Shown here: piece after piece, positions 6,600 to 13,873 of the stretch | Layout of the letters: the number at the start of each line of letters is the position of its first letter | Numbering within the stretch: the stretch's first letter is position 1 | Virus record (IMG/VR): IMGVR_UViG_3300019759_000001 | Span: 1 to 37,330 of that record | Direction: 5' to 3' (one strand) | Source: a virus | Length of the DNA stretch: 37,330 nt | Made by a program: the position numbers and the translations under genes | The notes under the pieces: model-generated | Told to the model about the DNA's origin: nothing | Seen by the model: only the letters and a program-made list of their open reading frames with translations | Database searches by the model: none

Positions 6600-6890
6600 A
6601 TGACATTAAAGGAAATGAAAAATAATAGAAAACTAGAACGATTGATAGATAGATTGGATTACGCTTCAGAATATACGGAACAAGTGCCATTAATAAGTGC
6701 TGAAACCAAACGAGGATGGTTTTTATTTAAAAACGGTAGTAGGGAATGGTTTTATACCATGGGTGAAATAGCAGAGTATCTAGGCGTATCTTATAAGTAT
6801 GTAGCAGAATTAAGACTAGGTAGGTGTCCTAGTTTACAGTCTCAAGGTTGGTCTATTATGAAAGTAGAGGATACTTTAAAGAAATGTTAA
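6600..6890 (+). CDS. Putative DNA-binding protein with HTH-like segment
   Basis: A 96-residue protein from ATG 6600, with GGAGG 6 bases upstream. Residues about 52-88 read FYTMGEIAEYLGVSYKYVAE and then RLGRCPSLQSQGW. This has the spacing of a helix-turn-helix (GEIAEYLGVSYKYV) and recalls the NUMOD1-type DNA-binding module found next to homing-endonuclease domains. No nuclease domain is present, so it may be a stand-alone regulator. Moderate confidence in DNA binding, low in exact family. Confidence 0.6.
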   Translation: MTLKEMKNNRKLERLIDRLDYASEYTEQVPLISAETKRGWFLFKNGSREWFYTMGEIAEYLGVSYKYVAELRLGRCPSLQSQGWSIMKVEDTLKKC

Positions 6891-7015
6891 AGAAAAGAAT
6901 AGGTGTAAGGTGTGTTTCTTGTAACGCCTGGTTAAATAAAGGAGTGTGTCCTATATGCTCACCAGCTGCAAGGTTAAAAGAAACTAAGAAGATGATAAAA
7001 AGGAGTTTACTGTGA
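6884..7015 (+). CDS. Zinc-ribbon mini-protein
   Basis: A 43-residue protein from ATG 6884, overlapping the previous gene by 7 bases. CVSC (residues 10-13) and CPIC (22-25) form a short zinc ribbon, followed by a basic helix. This resembles the zinc-ribbon mini-proteins common in phages. Its TGA overlaps the next GTG start. Confidence 0.65.
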   Translation: MLKKRIGVRCVSCNAWLNKGVCPICSPAARLKETKKMIKRSLL

Positions 7016-7164
7016 TTATACAAGCAATACAATACCCTCATGTAATAACTAAATGTGGCAAGAGAATAGAAATAAGCAAGATTAAAGGCCATCCATCACC
7101 AGGGAAGGTATTAAACGATCAGTATGAAGTAATCGGTGGCGACGAAAGCAACTGTGAAGTGTGA
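7012..7164 (+). CDS. Small protein with GTG start, unknown function
   Basis: A 50-residue protein beginning with GTG 7012 that overlaps the preceding stop (GTGA), with AAAAGGAG 8 bases upstream. It is rich in short strands and ends CEV. A terminator follows directly, so it closes this operon. Not recognised. Confidence 0.55.
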   Translation: MIIQAIQYPHVITKCGKRIEISKIKGHPSPGKVLNDQYEVIGGDESNCEV

Positions 7165-7179
7165 ACTAAATAATGAGTA

Positions 7180-7207
7180 GGGAGTCAGTTTGATTCCCTT
7201 TTTATTT
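7180..7207 (+). terminator. Rho-independent terminator
   Basis: GGGAGTC (7180-7186) pairs with GATTCCC (7192-7198; one G-U), with an AGTTT loop and a following TTTTTATTT. It separates the small-gene operon from the replication promoter at 7229. Confidence 0.85.
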
Positions 7208-7228
7208 ATAAAAATTCATAACTTGTCA

Positions 7229-7257
7229 TTGACAACGCTAGACAAATGGTGTAATAT
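7229..7257 (+). promoter_or_regulatory. Replication-operon promoter with palindrome over -35
   Basis: TTGACA (7229-7234), a 17-bp spacer and TAATAT (7252-7257) form a good sigma-A promoter. The perfect 13-bp palindrome TTGTCA-T-TGACAA (7223-7235) covers the -35 box. The first gene downstream encodes an HTH protein, which suggests autoregulation of the replication operon. Confidence 0.8.
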
Positions 7258-7276
7258 ATAATCAGGAGGTGAAACA

Positions 7277-7429
7277 ATGTTAACTAAAAAAGAATTAGCA
7301 GAGTTACTAAATGTAACAGAACGAACTATTAATAGGTACATGGAAAAGGGGATTCCTTTTATAAAGTTGCCTACTGGTACAGTTAGGTTTGAAGAAGATG
7401 AAGTTATGAAGTGGTTGAAAGGAGAATAA
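7277..7429 (+). CDS. Excisionase-like HTH regulator
   Basis: A 50-residue protein. TKKELAELLNVTERTINRY (residues 3-21) is a clear helix-turn-helix, followed by the KGIPFIKLPTGTVRF wing and an EDEVMKWLK helix. This is the compact excisionase/MerR-like HTH_17 type. AGGAGG precedes the ATG. It is first in the replication operon, behind a palindromic operator, and directly upstream of the initiator. No integrase is encoded, so an excision role is unlikely. Transcriptional control of replication is the better reading. Confidence 0.8.
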   Translation: MLTKKELAELLNVTERTINRYMEKGIPFIKLPTGTVRFEEDEVMKWLKGE

Positions 7430-7430
7430 A

Positions 7431-8150
7431 GTGGCTAAAGAAGCATATTATTTTTCTCACGATGCCAATTCAAGAACTGATCCTAAAATATTATCTATGA
7501 TGCTTGATTATGGTATTGAAGGGTATGGTATGTTTTGGATTGTTGTTGAGAATTTAAGAGAACAAAGTAACTACAAATTAAAGCAAGATAAGACAACATG
7601 GAGAGCACTTGCAATGCAAATGCATAAGACAGTTGATGAAGTTAAAGTGTTTATAACCGATTGTATAAAAGAGTACGAATTGTTTATAAACGATGAAACT
7701 TTCTTTTATTCTGAATCTCTTTTAAGAAGGATGAATAAAAAAGATGAAATTACACAGAAGCGTAAAGATGCTGCAAATGCTAGATGGAAAGATAAAAATA
7801 ATGCAAGTGATATGCAAATGCATAGCAAAAGTAATGCAAATGATATGCAACTCGATGCAAAGGAAAGTAAATTAAATAAAGGAAATAAAGAAAAGAAAGT
7901 ATTTATACCACCTACTTTTATAGAAGTTGAGAAGTACATATTAGAAAAACAATATGTAGTAGATCCTAAATTCTTTCTTGATTATTTTGAAGCTAGAGAA
8001 TGGATAAATGCAAATGGTAAACCTGTAGCAAGTTGGAAAGGCACAATAGTAACTTGGAATAAATCAGAGTTATCTAAAAACCCAGGAGCTAAACCATATA
8101 AGAAAAAAGAAGCTAAGAAACCTTTAGTAGCAAGAAGGGATGATTATTAA
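7431..8150 (+). CDS. Replication initiator, Lin1244/Lin1753-like (DUF4373)
   Basis: A 239-residue protein with a GTG start one base after the HTH gene and AAAGGAG upstream. The N-terminal domain (about 1-110) has the family features YYFSHDANSRTDPKI, DYGIEGYGMFWIVVE and later RRMNKKDEITQKRKDAANARW. A low-complexity linker (about 122-146) carries an 11-residue tandem repeat encoded by iteron-like DNA. The C-terminal domain (about 155-215) is DnaD-like in pattern (FLDYFEAREW...SWKGTIVTW). These proteins start phage replication by binding the origin and recruiting helicase. It overlaps the primase-helicase gene by one base. Confidence 0.85.
   Translation: MAKEAYYFSHDANSRTDPKILSMMLDYGIEGYGMFWIVVENLREQSNYKLKQDKTTWRALAMQMHKTVDEVKVFITDCIKEYELFINDETFFYSESLLRRMNKKDEITQKRKDAANARWKDKNNASDMQMHSKSNANDMQLDAKESKLNKGNKEKKVFIPPTFIEVEKYILEKQYVVDPKFFLDYFEAREWINANGKPVASWKGTIVTWNKSELSKNPGAKPYKKKEAKKPLVARRDDY
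7799..7864. repeat. Iteron-like tandem repeats, candidate replication origin
   Basis: Two 33-bp units (7799-7831 and 7832-7864) share a near-identical 19-bp head, TAATGCAARTGATATGCAA, and further degenerate GCAA boxes. A 13-mer ATGCAAATGCATA at 7812-7824 also occurs upstream at 7614-7626. Repeats inside the initiator gene, in the linker between its domains, are the usual place for an origin in this kind of phage (as in lambda O). No experimental support. Confidence 0.6.
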
Positions 8151-9988
8151 TGCTAACTGCTGAAGAATTAAAAATTAAACTAGGTGACAGAGCAAAAGAT
8201 ATTATCTCTAGTGGTATAGGTCTACATGGTAAAGGGAAATTTGTTTTGTGTCCTGTACATGATGATAATAAACCTAGTATGAGTTGGTTTGAAGATGGCC
8301 TTATGTGGAGGTGTCACAGTTGCCAATCTACAATAGACATTTATACCTACTTAACAGAATATGAAAGAATGAGTTTCCAAGAAGCTATGAAACATGTAGC
8401 AGAGTTAGTAGGTGAAACTATAAATTTTAGCAATAGGATTAAGAAGCAAGAATATGTATTGCCAAAAATAACAACTGGCGAACTTAGTCAAGCTGCAATT
8501 GATTACATGGCTAAAAGGAAAATTTCTAAGCAAACATTACTTGATTGGAAAGTTGAGCAACGTAATTGGAATGGTCAAGATGTTTATGTATTTAATTACT
8601 ATGACGAATATAACGAAAACAGATTTGTAAGTTATAGAGGTATAGGTAAAAACACTATAAAAGGTGGGTGTGAAAAAGGAACAGAGCCTATTTTGTGGGG
8701 TATGTGGCACACTGTTAAAAATAAACCTTTAGTAATAACAGAAGGTCAACCAGATGCAATGGCAGTATGGGAAAGCGGTTACAAAAATGTAGTATCAGTA
8801 CCAAATGGAGCTAAAAACTTTAAATGGATTGATAGTTGTTGGGAATACATTAATAGTTTTGAAGAAATAATAGTTTTTTATGATAATGATAGAGCTGGTT
8901 ATGAATTTGCCAAAGAATTAGAAAGCAGATTAGAAAATGTTAAGATCATAACACATAACGATAGAAAAGATGCTAACGAAGTACTATTTTATATCGGACC
9001 ACAAGAAGTATTAGGAATGATTAACAATGCTATAAATACTTTACCGGAAAATCTTATAGATATTTCTCAATTAGAGTATAAACATTTGAATGACATTTGC
9101 CATGATGGAATAGAAACAGGTTTAATTGACATCGATGAACATATAGAAGATTTGAAACCTGGAGAATTAACAATATTATTCGGTAGAAATGGCGAAGGTA
9201 AATCAACGGTAATAAGTCAGATTATAAGCCACAATTTAAAGCGTAAAGTAAAAACATTCTTATTCAGTGGTGAGTTAAGCCCGCAAAAGGTCCAAGAATG
9301 GCAGTATAAACAAATGGTAGGCAATAATAAAAAAATGCTTAATGAAGTTAAGACTAAGTATAAAATAAAAAGAGAGCCTAAACCAGAGGTTGTAAAAGTG
9401 ATAAAAGAATGGCATAAAGATACATGGTATTTATACAATAAGAAAACAGATACAGACTTTTTTAAAACAATGTCATTACTTGCTAGAAGGTATGGCGTTA
9501 GATTATTCATTATAGATAATCTTATGACGGTATTAGAAGAAAATGCAGAAAGCCTTTATAGTGACCAAGCTAATTTTGTTCAGAAGTGCAAGGATTTTGC
9601 TATACAACACAATTGTCACTTAATACTTGCTGGGCATCCTAATAAAAGTAAACAAGAGTTAGGGGAAGAAGCGGAAAAAGGAAACCTAGAAAAAACAGAT
9701 ATAAGCGGATCTAACAATATACCTAATAAAGCAGACAATATAATAAGTGTAGAAAGATTGTTTTCTGAAAACAGAACATGTGATGCAATAGTAACTTTAT
9801 TAAAGGATAGGGAGGAGGGACAAAGAAAAGTTATACATTACAACTTTTCAAAGTCTACACTTAGATTTTATAACGAGAGAACAAATGAATCTGATACTTT
9901 TGGATGGGAAAAAACTGTACCAATTATTATAAACAAAGAAAACACATTATATAAACAATCGATAGAAGGGAGTGCACCTTGGGATTAG
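8150..9988 (+). CDS. Bifunctional DNA primase-helicase (T7 gp4-like)
   Basis: A 612-residue protein. The N-terminal zinc domain has CPVH (residues 34-37) and CHSC (55-58). The TOPRIM primase domain has ITEGQPDA with Glu198 and FYDNDRAG with Asp245 and Asp247. The DnaB-type helicase domain has Walker A GRNGEGKS (345-352) and a Walker B RLFIIDN. After that come AGHP and a basic C-terminus. It makes primers and unwinds DNA as a hexameric ring at the fork. With no phage DNA polymerase, it must work with the host replicase. It overlaps the initiator stop by one base (TAATG). Confidence 0.93.
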   Translation: MLTAEELKIKLGDRAKDIISSGIGLHGKGKFVLCPVHDDNKPSMSWFEDGLMWRCHSCQSTIDIYTYLTEYERMSFQEAMKHVAELVGETINFSNRIKKQEYVLPKITTGELSQAAIDYMAKRKISKQTLLDWKVEQRNWNGQDVYVFNYYDEYNENRFVSYRGIGKNTIKGGCEKGTEPILWGMWHTVKNKPLVITEGQPDAMAVWESGYKNVVSVPNGAKNFKWIDSCWEYINSFEEIIVFYDNDRAGYEFAKELESRLENVKIITHNDRKDANEVLFYIGPQEVLGMINNAINTLPENLIDISQLEYKHLNDICHDGIETGLIDIDEHIEDLKPGELTILFGRNGEGKSTVISQIISHNLKRKVKTFLFSGELSPQKVQEWQYKQMVGNNKKMLNEVKTKYKIKREPKPEVVKVIKEWHKDTWYLYNKKTDTDFFKTMSLLARRYGVRLFIIDNLMTVLEENAESLYSDQANFVQKCKDFAIQHNCHLILAGHPNKSKQELGEEAEKGNLEKTDISGSNNIPNKADNIISVERLFSENRTCDAIVTLLKDREEGQRKVIHYNFSKSTLRFYNERTNESDTFGWEKTVPIIINKENTLYKQSIEGSAPWD

Positions 9989-10194
9989 AAAAACTTAAAG
10001 CAGCAATAGAAAAATATGAAAAGGCTACAAAGTGGATTGATGATGCAAATCCTAATGATATAGATAAACATCACGCTAGGTATTTATTAGTGGCAGCAGA
10101 AGCAAGATTAGTTATGGACGAATACACAAAAACTTTAGGTTATGATCCTTTTGAAAACTACAACAGTTTATTAAAAGCGATCAGCGAAATATAG
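9979..10194 (+). CDS. Small helical protein, unknown function
   Basis: A 71-residue protein. The TTG start at 9979 overlaps the end of the primase-helicase gene by 10 bases and has GGGAG upstream. It is almost all helix (LEKLKAAIEKYEKATKW...ARYLLVAAEARLVMDEY). Translation is likely coupled to the helicase. Not recognised. Confidence 0.6.
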   Translation: MGLEKLKAAIEKYEKATKWIDDANPNDIDKHHARYLLVAAEARLVMDEYTKTLGYDPFENYNSLLKAISEI

Positions 10195-10203
10195 GAGGGT
10201 ACT

Positions 10204-10476
10204 ATGAGAGGGATAATAGAATTTACTGAAGATATTTTAGTTTGTAAATGCTCTGAGTATACAAAAGAAGAATTTTTAGAAGAAGCAAGACAAGAATATG
10301 ATTGGATAGAAGTAATAGAAATTTATAAAGCTGAATGGATTAATAAAGGATTATGTAGATTTTATCCTAAAGGCAACAGTGAATTAGGTCCGGAATTTGA
10401 AGACGGTGAACCTGTGTATGGATTTGTTGATAGAAAGAAAAATGGAGTATTTGAAGTTTGGACTTTAGAATATTAG
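10204..10476 (+). CDS. Unknown acidic protein, 90 residues
   Basis: A mixed alpha/beta protein rich in aromatic and acidic residues (W29, W40, W86; stretches EEFLEEARQEYDW and FEDGEPVYGF). AGGAGGG lies upstream of the ATG. It sits in the replication operon between the helicase and MazG-like genes. Not recognised. Confidence 0.7.
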   Translation: MRGIIEFTEDILVCKCSEYTKEEFLEEARQEYDWIEVIEIYKAEWINKGLCRFYPKGNSELGPEFEDGEPVYGFVDRKKNGVFEVWTLEY

Positions 10477-10484
10477 GAGGACTT

Positions 10485-10817
10485 ATGCAAGGAGAAAAGC
10501 AACTAAGGATAGCCAAGTATTTTGGTGAAGCTAATCAGATACTAAAAGCACATGAAGAATTAGAAGAAATAAAAGAAGCTTTAGAGGATTATTGCAACAA
10601 TCAGAACATAGATACTTTAAAACATACTTTAAACGAAGTATATGACCTTGCAAACGTATTAGAGGGTATTTATAGACTAATGGGTGGGTCGTTAGAAGAA
10701 ATCGCTTCTGACAAGGAATATAAACTCTGTAAGACCATCTCTATTATTAACAAAATACCTACAGGTACAAAAGAAGAAGATCGGTTAACAGAATATGAGA
10801 AGATAAGGAGGGGTTAG
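10485..10817 (+). CDS. MazG-like nucleotide pyrophosphohydrolase
   Basis: A 110-residue protein from ATG 10485, set by AGGAGG 5 bases upstream. The helical core shows ExxEE-type metal ligands (HEELEEIKEAL, about 26-36) and a later NEVYDLANVLEG (about 53-64), the ExxE...ExxD layout of all-alpha NTP pyrophosphohydrolases. These hydrolyse NTPs or dNTPs to monophosphates, and phage versions can clean nucleotide pools or lower the alarmone response. Placement in the replication operon fits. The call is by motif only. Confidence 0.65.
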   Translation: MQGEKQLRIAKYFGEANQILKAHEELEEIKEALEDYCNNQNIDTLKHTLNEVYDLANVLEGIYRLMGGSLEEIASDKEYKLCKTISIINKIPTGTKEEDRLTEYEKIRRG

Positions 10818-10967
10818 ATGATCGGTGATAAAATAAGACGGTATATTGAAATTAATTTTTCTGAAATTTTTACAAGTAAAACATCTATGGGTGAAGCACT
10901 ACAAGAACTTGACCAACTATTAGAGTATAAAGAGAAGTGTGAACGGTTAGAAGAGGAATTAGAATAA
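10818..10967 (+). CDS. Small coiled-coil protein
   Basis: A 49-residue protein, ATG 10818 directly after the MazG-like stop, with AGGAGGGG upstream. Residues 27-48 are a strongly charged coiled coil (LQELDQLLEYKEKCERLEEE). Not recognised; possibly a subunit or adaptor. Confidence 0.55.
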   Translation: MIGDKIRRYIEINFSEIFTSKTSMGEALQELDQLLEYKEKCERLEEELE

Positions 10968-10973
10968 ACTAGA

Positions 10974-11195
10974 GTGGAATGGAAAAGATTCGCTTACTTG
11001 TTGAAAAAATCAGATGAAGAAAACGAACAACTTAAACAAGATGCTTTAATGTTTGAAGCGTTAGAAGCAGCTTATAAATCTGATGAAGTTGAAGTATTTA
11101 TGTTTGATGGTACGTTTATGGTTAAGTACAATGATTTTGATGATAGCGACCATCTTGATACTTGGTACAAACGACAAATAGAGAAAGGAGAATAA
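10974..11195 (+). CDS. Small acidic protein with GTG start
   Basis: A 73-residue protein with a GTG start at 10974. The SD is weak (the previous gene's GAGGAA is about 20 bases back), so the start is the least sure in this operon. An N-terminal helix carries LLKKSDEENEQLKQD, and the C-terminal half is acidic and aromatic (VFMFDGTFMVKYNDFDDSD). Not recognised. Confidence 0.5.
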   Translation: MEWKRFAYLLKKSDEENEQLKQDALMFEALEAAYKSDEVEVFMFDGTFMVKYNDFDDSDHLDTWYKRQIEKGE

Positions 11196-11197
11196 CC

Positions 11198-11356
11198 ATG
11201 TCAAACACTGAATATAAACCACCTGGAACATGTGTAGCTGAAGGGAAACAAACTGCTTTTAATGTTATAGTAGTAAAGCAAAGAGGTAGAAAAACTGTTT
11301 ATAGTAAACAGTGTGGAAAGTGGAAACAAAACAGGTACAGACCTTGCAATAACTAG
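11198..11356 (+). CDS. Small basic protein with three cysteines
   Basis: A 52-residue protein from ATG 11198, set by AAAGGAG upstream. It has cysteines at residues 11, 39 and 50 and is very basic (KQRGRKTVYSKQCGKWKQNRYR). It overlaps nothing and ends just before a promoter. Not recognised; the charge suggests nucleic-acid contact. Confidence 0.6.
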   Translation: MSNTEYKPPGTCVAEGKQTAFNVIVVKQRGRKTVYSKQCGKWKQNRYRPCNN

Positions 11357-11372
11357 GGTTTCAGGGTATAAT
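11344..11372 (+). promoter_or_regulatory. Internal promoter before SSB
   Basis: TTGCAA (11344-11349), a 17-bp spacer and a perfect TATAAT (11367-11372). It starts within the last codons of the preceding gene and would give extra expression of the acidic protein at 11398 and of SSB. Confidence 0.7.
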
Positions 11373-11397
11373 AGTAGTATAGAAAGAAGGTAAATAG

Positions 11398-11625
11398 ATG
11401 AATGTATTTTTATTTAGTGTAGAAGCTAACGCAGAAAAGTTATTAATGACTCATGATATGGAACTTGATATAAAATGTAATGCACACGAAAACATGACAA
11501 CAGAAGAATGGGAAAGATTCCAAGAACATTTACAAGAGTGTTGCACAATATCAAGAAACGCTTTGATTAGAAAAGTAAACGAAGGTAACGTTGCAGAAGA
11601 TGATGAATTTGTGGAGGAAGAATAG
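11398..11625 (+). CDS. Acidic protein upstream of SSB
   Basis: A 75-residue protein rich in Glu and Asp, with a helical centre (EEWERFQEHLQECC) and an acidic C-terminus (NVAEDDEFVEEE). AGAAGG precedes the ATG. It abuts the SSB gene, so the two are co-expressed from the promoter at 11344. Not recognised. Confidence 0.65.
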   Translation: MNVFLFSVEANAEKLLMTHDMELDIKCNAHENMTTEEWERFQEHLQECCTISRNALIRKVNEGNVAEDDEFVEEE

Positions 11626-12042
11626 ATGAATCAAGTAGTATTAATAGGCAGATTGACACGTGATCCTGAATTAAGATTTATTCCAAATACAGGTAATGCA
11701 GTAGCAAGATTTAGCATTGCAGTAAATAGAGAATATTCCAAAGAAAAAGAAGCGGATTTCTTTAACATAGTAGTATGGGGTAAGCCGGCAGAAAATTGTG
11801 CTAACTTCTTAAAGAAGGGTAGACTTGTGGCAATTAATGGTGGCATGAGAAACAATAATTACGAGGACAAGAATGGAGTTAAACACTATAACATTGAAGT
11901 AGTTGCAAATAGAGTTGAGTTCTTAGAGTTTGGCGATAGTAACGAGCAACAGTCCACAAATAATCCCCAGCGTGTGGATAAGAAACAAGATGATTTTAAT
12001 GGATTCCAAGCAATGGACGAATCGGAGGATATTCCCTTCTAG
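11626..12042 (+). CDS. ssb: Single-stranded DNA-binding protein
   Basis: A 138-residue bacterial-type SSB. The OB fold begins MNQVVLIGRLTRDPELRF, continues with NAVARFSIAVNR, and includes DFFNIVVWGKPAENCANFLKKG (about 43-64) and VVANRVEFLE. A polar linker (about 105-125) ends in an acidic tail DIPF, the conserved tip that recruits replication and repair proteins. It protects single strands made by the primase-helicase and the ERF pathway. Length and layout are typical. Confidence 0.95.
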   Translation: MNQVVLIGRLTRDPELRFIPNTGNAVARFSIAVNREYSKEKEADFFNIVVWGKPAENCANFLKKGRLVAINGGMRNNNYEDKNGVKHYNIEVVANRVEFLEFGDSNEQQSTNNPQRVDKKQDDFNGFQAMDESEDIPF

Positions 12043-12111
12043 ACAAAATTAGTATACTTTGGATATGGCCTGTATGTTATAGCCCCTCTATCCTTCTATA
12101 AGGAGGTAAGT

Positions 12112-12315
12112 ATGATTATATCTAAAAGAAAGTTTAACAATCTTATAACAGAGGTAGAGTTACCTTTAGTTAAAAGAATAAACCTTAAAGATAATAAAAT
12201 ACAAGAGCTGCAAGAACACATTAATAAACTAGAATCATTTACTACTGAGGAATTAATGGATCATAACATAAACAAGTATATGCTGAAGATGGAGGGTAAC
12301 TATGAAAACGATTAA
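12112..12315 (+). CDS. Small coiled-coil protein
   Basis: A 67-residue protein, mostly one long helix (NKIQELQEHINKLESF), with AAGGAGG before the ATG. It overlaps the interrupted gene at 12302 by 14 bases. The 69 bases between SSB and this gene show no convincing promoter. Not recognised. Confidence 0.65.
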   Translation: MIISKRKFNNLITEVELPLVKRINLKDNKIQELQEHINKLESFTTEELMDHNINKYMLKMEGNYEND

Positions 12316-12676
12316 AGAATGTATAAATTGGATGCTAGATAATCCTATGAAAGAATTAGAAGACACAACAGGTAATTTTACTAACGCTAGATACAACGAT
12401 ATAGAAAAACAGTTTGAATCAATATTATTAACTTTTGGTGGTTCTTCGTGGCAAAAAGATGAATGTTTATTTAATTTTTAAAAAGGAAATTGGACCGAAG
12501 TTATCCAACTGGCAGACTTCTTAACTGCTTATAACGATTGCAAGGAAACAGGGCAAGGATATAAAGGGTATACTCAAATAATGCACAGAAATGAAGTGAG
12601 TGGATTCGTTGTTATAACGTGTAAATATGGTTATTCTAACGCTATCTGTTGTGAAGAGTGGGTGAAGTATGACTAA
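12302..12676 (+). pseudogene. Gene split by an in-frame TAA stop
   Basis: ATG 12302 opens a 59-codon frame that stops at TAA 12479-12481. The same frame then continues open for another 64 codons to TAA 12674-12676. The second part has no start codon with an SD at its beginning, yet looks like normal protein (KGNWTEVIQLADFL... FVVITCKYGYSNAICCEEW). The two parts together would make a protein of about 124 residues. A single base change (for example GAA or CAA to TAA) explains it; stop read-through cannot be excluded. The first part alone could be made as a 59-residue protein. No family recognised. Confidence 0.65.
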
Positions 12677-12860
12677 AACATGTAACAACTGTAAACACAA
12701 AGGAAAGTGTAAGGGTTGTATTAAGATAGGTGATGGTGTGCCTACAGGATGGATTAAAGAACAAGTTGATAAATTTGATAAAACTTACGAAGAAGTACAA
12801 CAAGAATACACAGATCTATTAATTGGTAAGTTAAAACAAATAATAGGGGAGGGTATCTAA
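12669..12860 (+). CDS. Cysteine-rich small protein
   Basis: A 63-residue protein. CNNCKHKGKCKGC at residues 5-17 gives four closely spaced cysteines plus a histidine, a likely metal-binding knuckle. A charged helix (DKFDKTYEEVQQEY) and a final amphipathic helix follow. The ATG overlaps the end of the interrupted gene's frame by 8 bases. Not recognised. Confidence 0.65.
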   Translation: MTKTCNNCKHKGKCKGCIKIGDGVPTGWIKEQVDKFDKTYEEVQQEYTDLLIGKLKQIIGEGI

Positions 12861-12863
12861 AAC

Positions 12864-12977
12864 ATGAAATATATGTTTAAAGAAGATGATGCAATAAGCG
12901 TATACGAAGGTACTCCTGAAGAGATTTTTAAATTAATTAGTCTTATGGCTGAAAGTGAAGAAGAATATGAAGATTAG
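12864..12977 (+). CDS. Small acidic protein
   Basis: A 37-residue protein from ATG 12864 with GGGGAGGG 9 bases upstream. It reads MKYMFKEDDAISVYEG and ends in a run of Glu and Asp. Not recognised. Confidence 0.55.
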   Translation: MKYMFKEDDAISVYEGTPEEIFKLISLMAESEEEYED

Positions 12978-12989
12978 AAAGGACACCTA

Positions 12990-13133
12990 ATGAAAACTAA
13001 GAAGGGTAAGAAAGTAAAATATAAAAAGAAATACATTGTACTGCATGGCTTCGATCAAGATATGAATTATAAAACAGAGAAAGTTGAAATAGAAAAAGGT
13101 GCTAGGATCACAAGGGTAGTTATTACTGGTTAG
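12990..13133 (+). CDS. Small basic protein
   Basis: A 47-residue protein from ATG 12990. AGAAAGG lies upstream. It begins with a lysine cluster (KTKKGKKVKYKKKY) and continues with alternating strands (EKVEIEKGARITRVVIT). Last gene of the replication and early region. Not recognised. Confidence 0.5.
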   Translation: MKTKKGKKVKYKKKYIVLHGFDQDMNYKTEKVEIEKGARITRVVITG

Positions 13134-13177
13134 AAAGGATGTGTAGAGTATGAAACATATTAAATAAGCAATTGATT

Positions 13178-13198
13178 AGCCCCTTAACAGGGCTTCTT
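13178..13198 (+). terminator. Hairpin terminator, weak T-run
   Basis: AGCCC (13178-13182) pairs with GGGCT (13190-13194), with a CTTAACA loop and then TCTTTG. The stem is short and the T-run broken, so it is only a moderate terminator. It sits between the early region and the packaging promoter. Confidence 0.5.
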
Positions 13199-13225
13199 TG
13201 CATTATTCAGATAGTTTGGTATAAT
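13197..13225 (+). promoter_or_regulatory. Promoter for packaging and virion genes
   Basis: TTTGCA (13197-13202), a 17-bp spacer and a perfect TATAAT (13220-13225) preceded by TG one base upstream (TGGTATAAT, an extended -10). It drives the terminase genes. Confidence 0.75.
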
Positions 13226-13244
13226 AAGATAGGAGGTGATAACA

Positions 13245-13625
13245 ATGAGTAAACGAGCATTTAAAGATGCACAAGAGTTTAAAGATAAATTTACGGAATA
13301 TACAGAAGAATGTACAATTAAGGAGAAGTTGCCTAATATAGCTGGTTTCTGTTGGTATTGCGACATTCACAGAGATACTTTTTATGCACAAGAAGAGTAT
13401 TACTCCGACACTTTTAAAAAAATTCAGTCTGCATTAGAGGATTGTGCTATTAATCATAAGGCAACTTCAATGGGTATTTTCTACTTAAAGAATAAGTTTG
13501 GGTATGTAGATAAGGTTGAAACTAGTAATACTAACCACAATGTAAATGAAGATGTAACAGAACTATCTTCAGAGGATAGAAAAACTAGGATAAAAGAGTT
13601 AATGGCTAAAAATAAGAATGGCTAG
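13245..13625 (+). CDS. Terminase small subunit
   Basis: A 126-residue protein from ATG 13245, decided by AGGAGGTGAT ending 4 bases before it. The central FKDKFTEYTEE...LPNIAGFCWYCDIHRDTFY is an HTH-like DNA-recognition segment, and ALEDCAINHKATSMGIFYLKNKFGYVDK near the C-terminus is the usual ending of this Bacillota small-terminase type. It binds the pac region and hands DNA to the large subunit. The gene is followed by the large terminase two genes on, the standard order. The pac site itself could not be located. Confidence 0.8.
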   Translation: MSKRAFKDAQEFKDKFTEYTEECTIKEKLPNIAGFCWYCDIHRDTFYAQEEYYSDTFKKIQSALEDCAINHKATSMGIFYLKNKFGYVDKVETSNTNHNVNEDVTELSSEDRKTRIKELMAKNKNG

Positions 13626-13675
13626 ATTTCAACGTAAAATGCCAATCGCTCACAGGGGGAATACTCGGAGGTTTT

Positions 13676-13873
13676 ATGAATAGAGATAGCGGAAATTCAA
13701 TTATGAAAATGTTATTAGAAGCTAGAAAACAATTACTTGATAATAACGTACCTGAAGAAAAGGTCAACTTATACACAGTGAAAATTACTGGTGAAAACTA
13801 CGATAAGCTTTCAGATGAAAACAAAGAATATATTAAGCGCAATTTCAAGAGTGTAAATTTAGTAGGTGATTAA
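13676..13873 (+). CDS. Small protein between terminase genes
   Basis: A 65-residue protein with a basic helical first half (MKMLLEARKQLLDNN) and a polar second half. CGGAGG precedes the ATG by 5 bases. Its stop abuts the large terminase ATG, implying co-translation. Not recognised; a packaging accessory is inferred from position only. Confidence 0.65.
   Translation: MNRDSGNSIMKMLLEARKQLLDNNVPEEKVNLYTVKITGENYDKLSDENKEYIKRNFKSVNLVGD

Noticed and set aside
7277-7429. True excisionase
   Set aside because: No integrase or attachment site was found, and the gene's place before the initiator suits a regulator better.
12040-12068. Possible promoter downstream of SSB
   Set aside because: TAGACA with the 17-bp-spaced TATGG is a poor match, and TATACT at 12053 lacks a -35 box.
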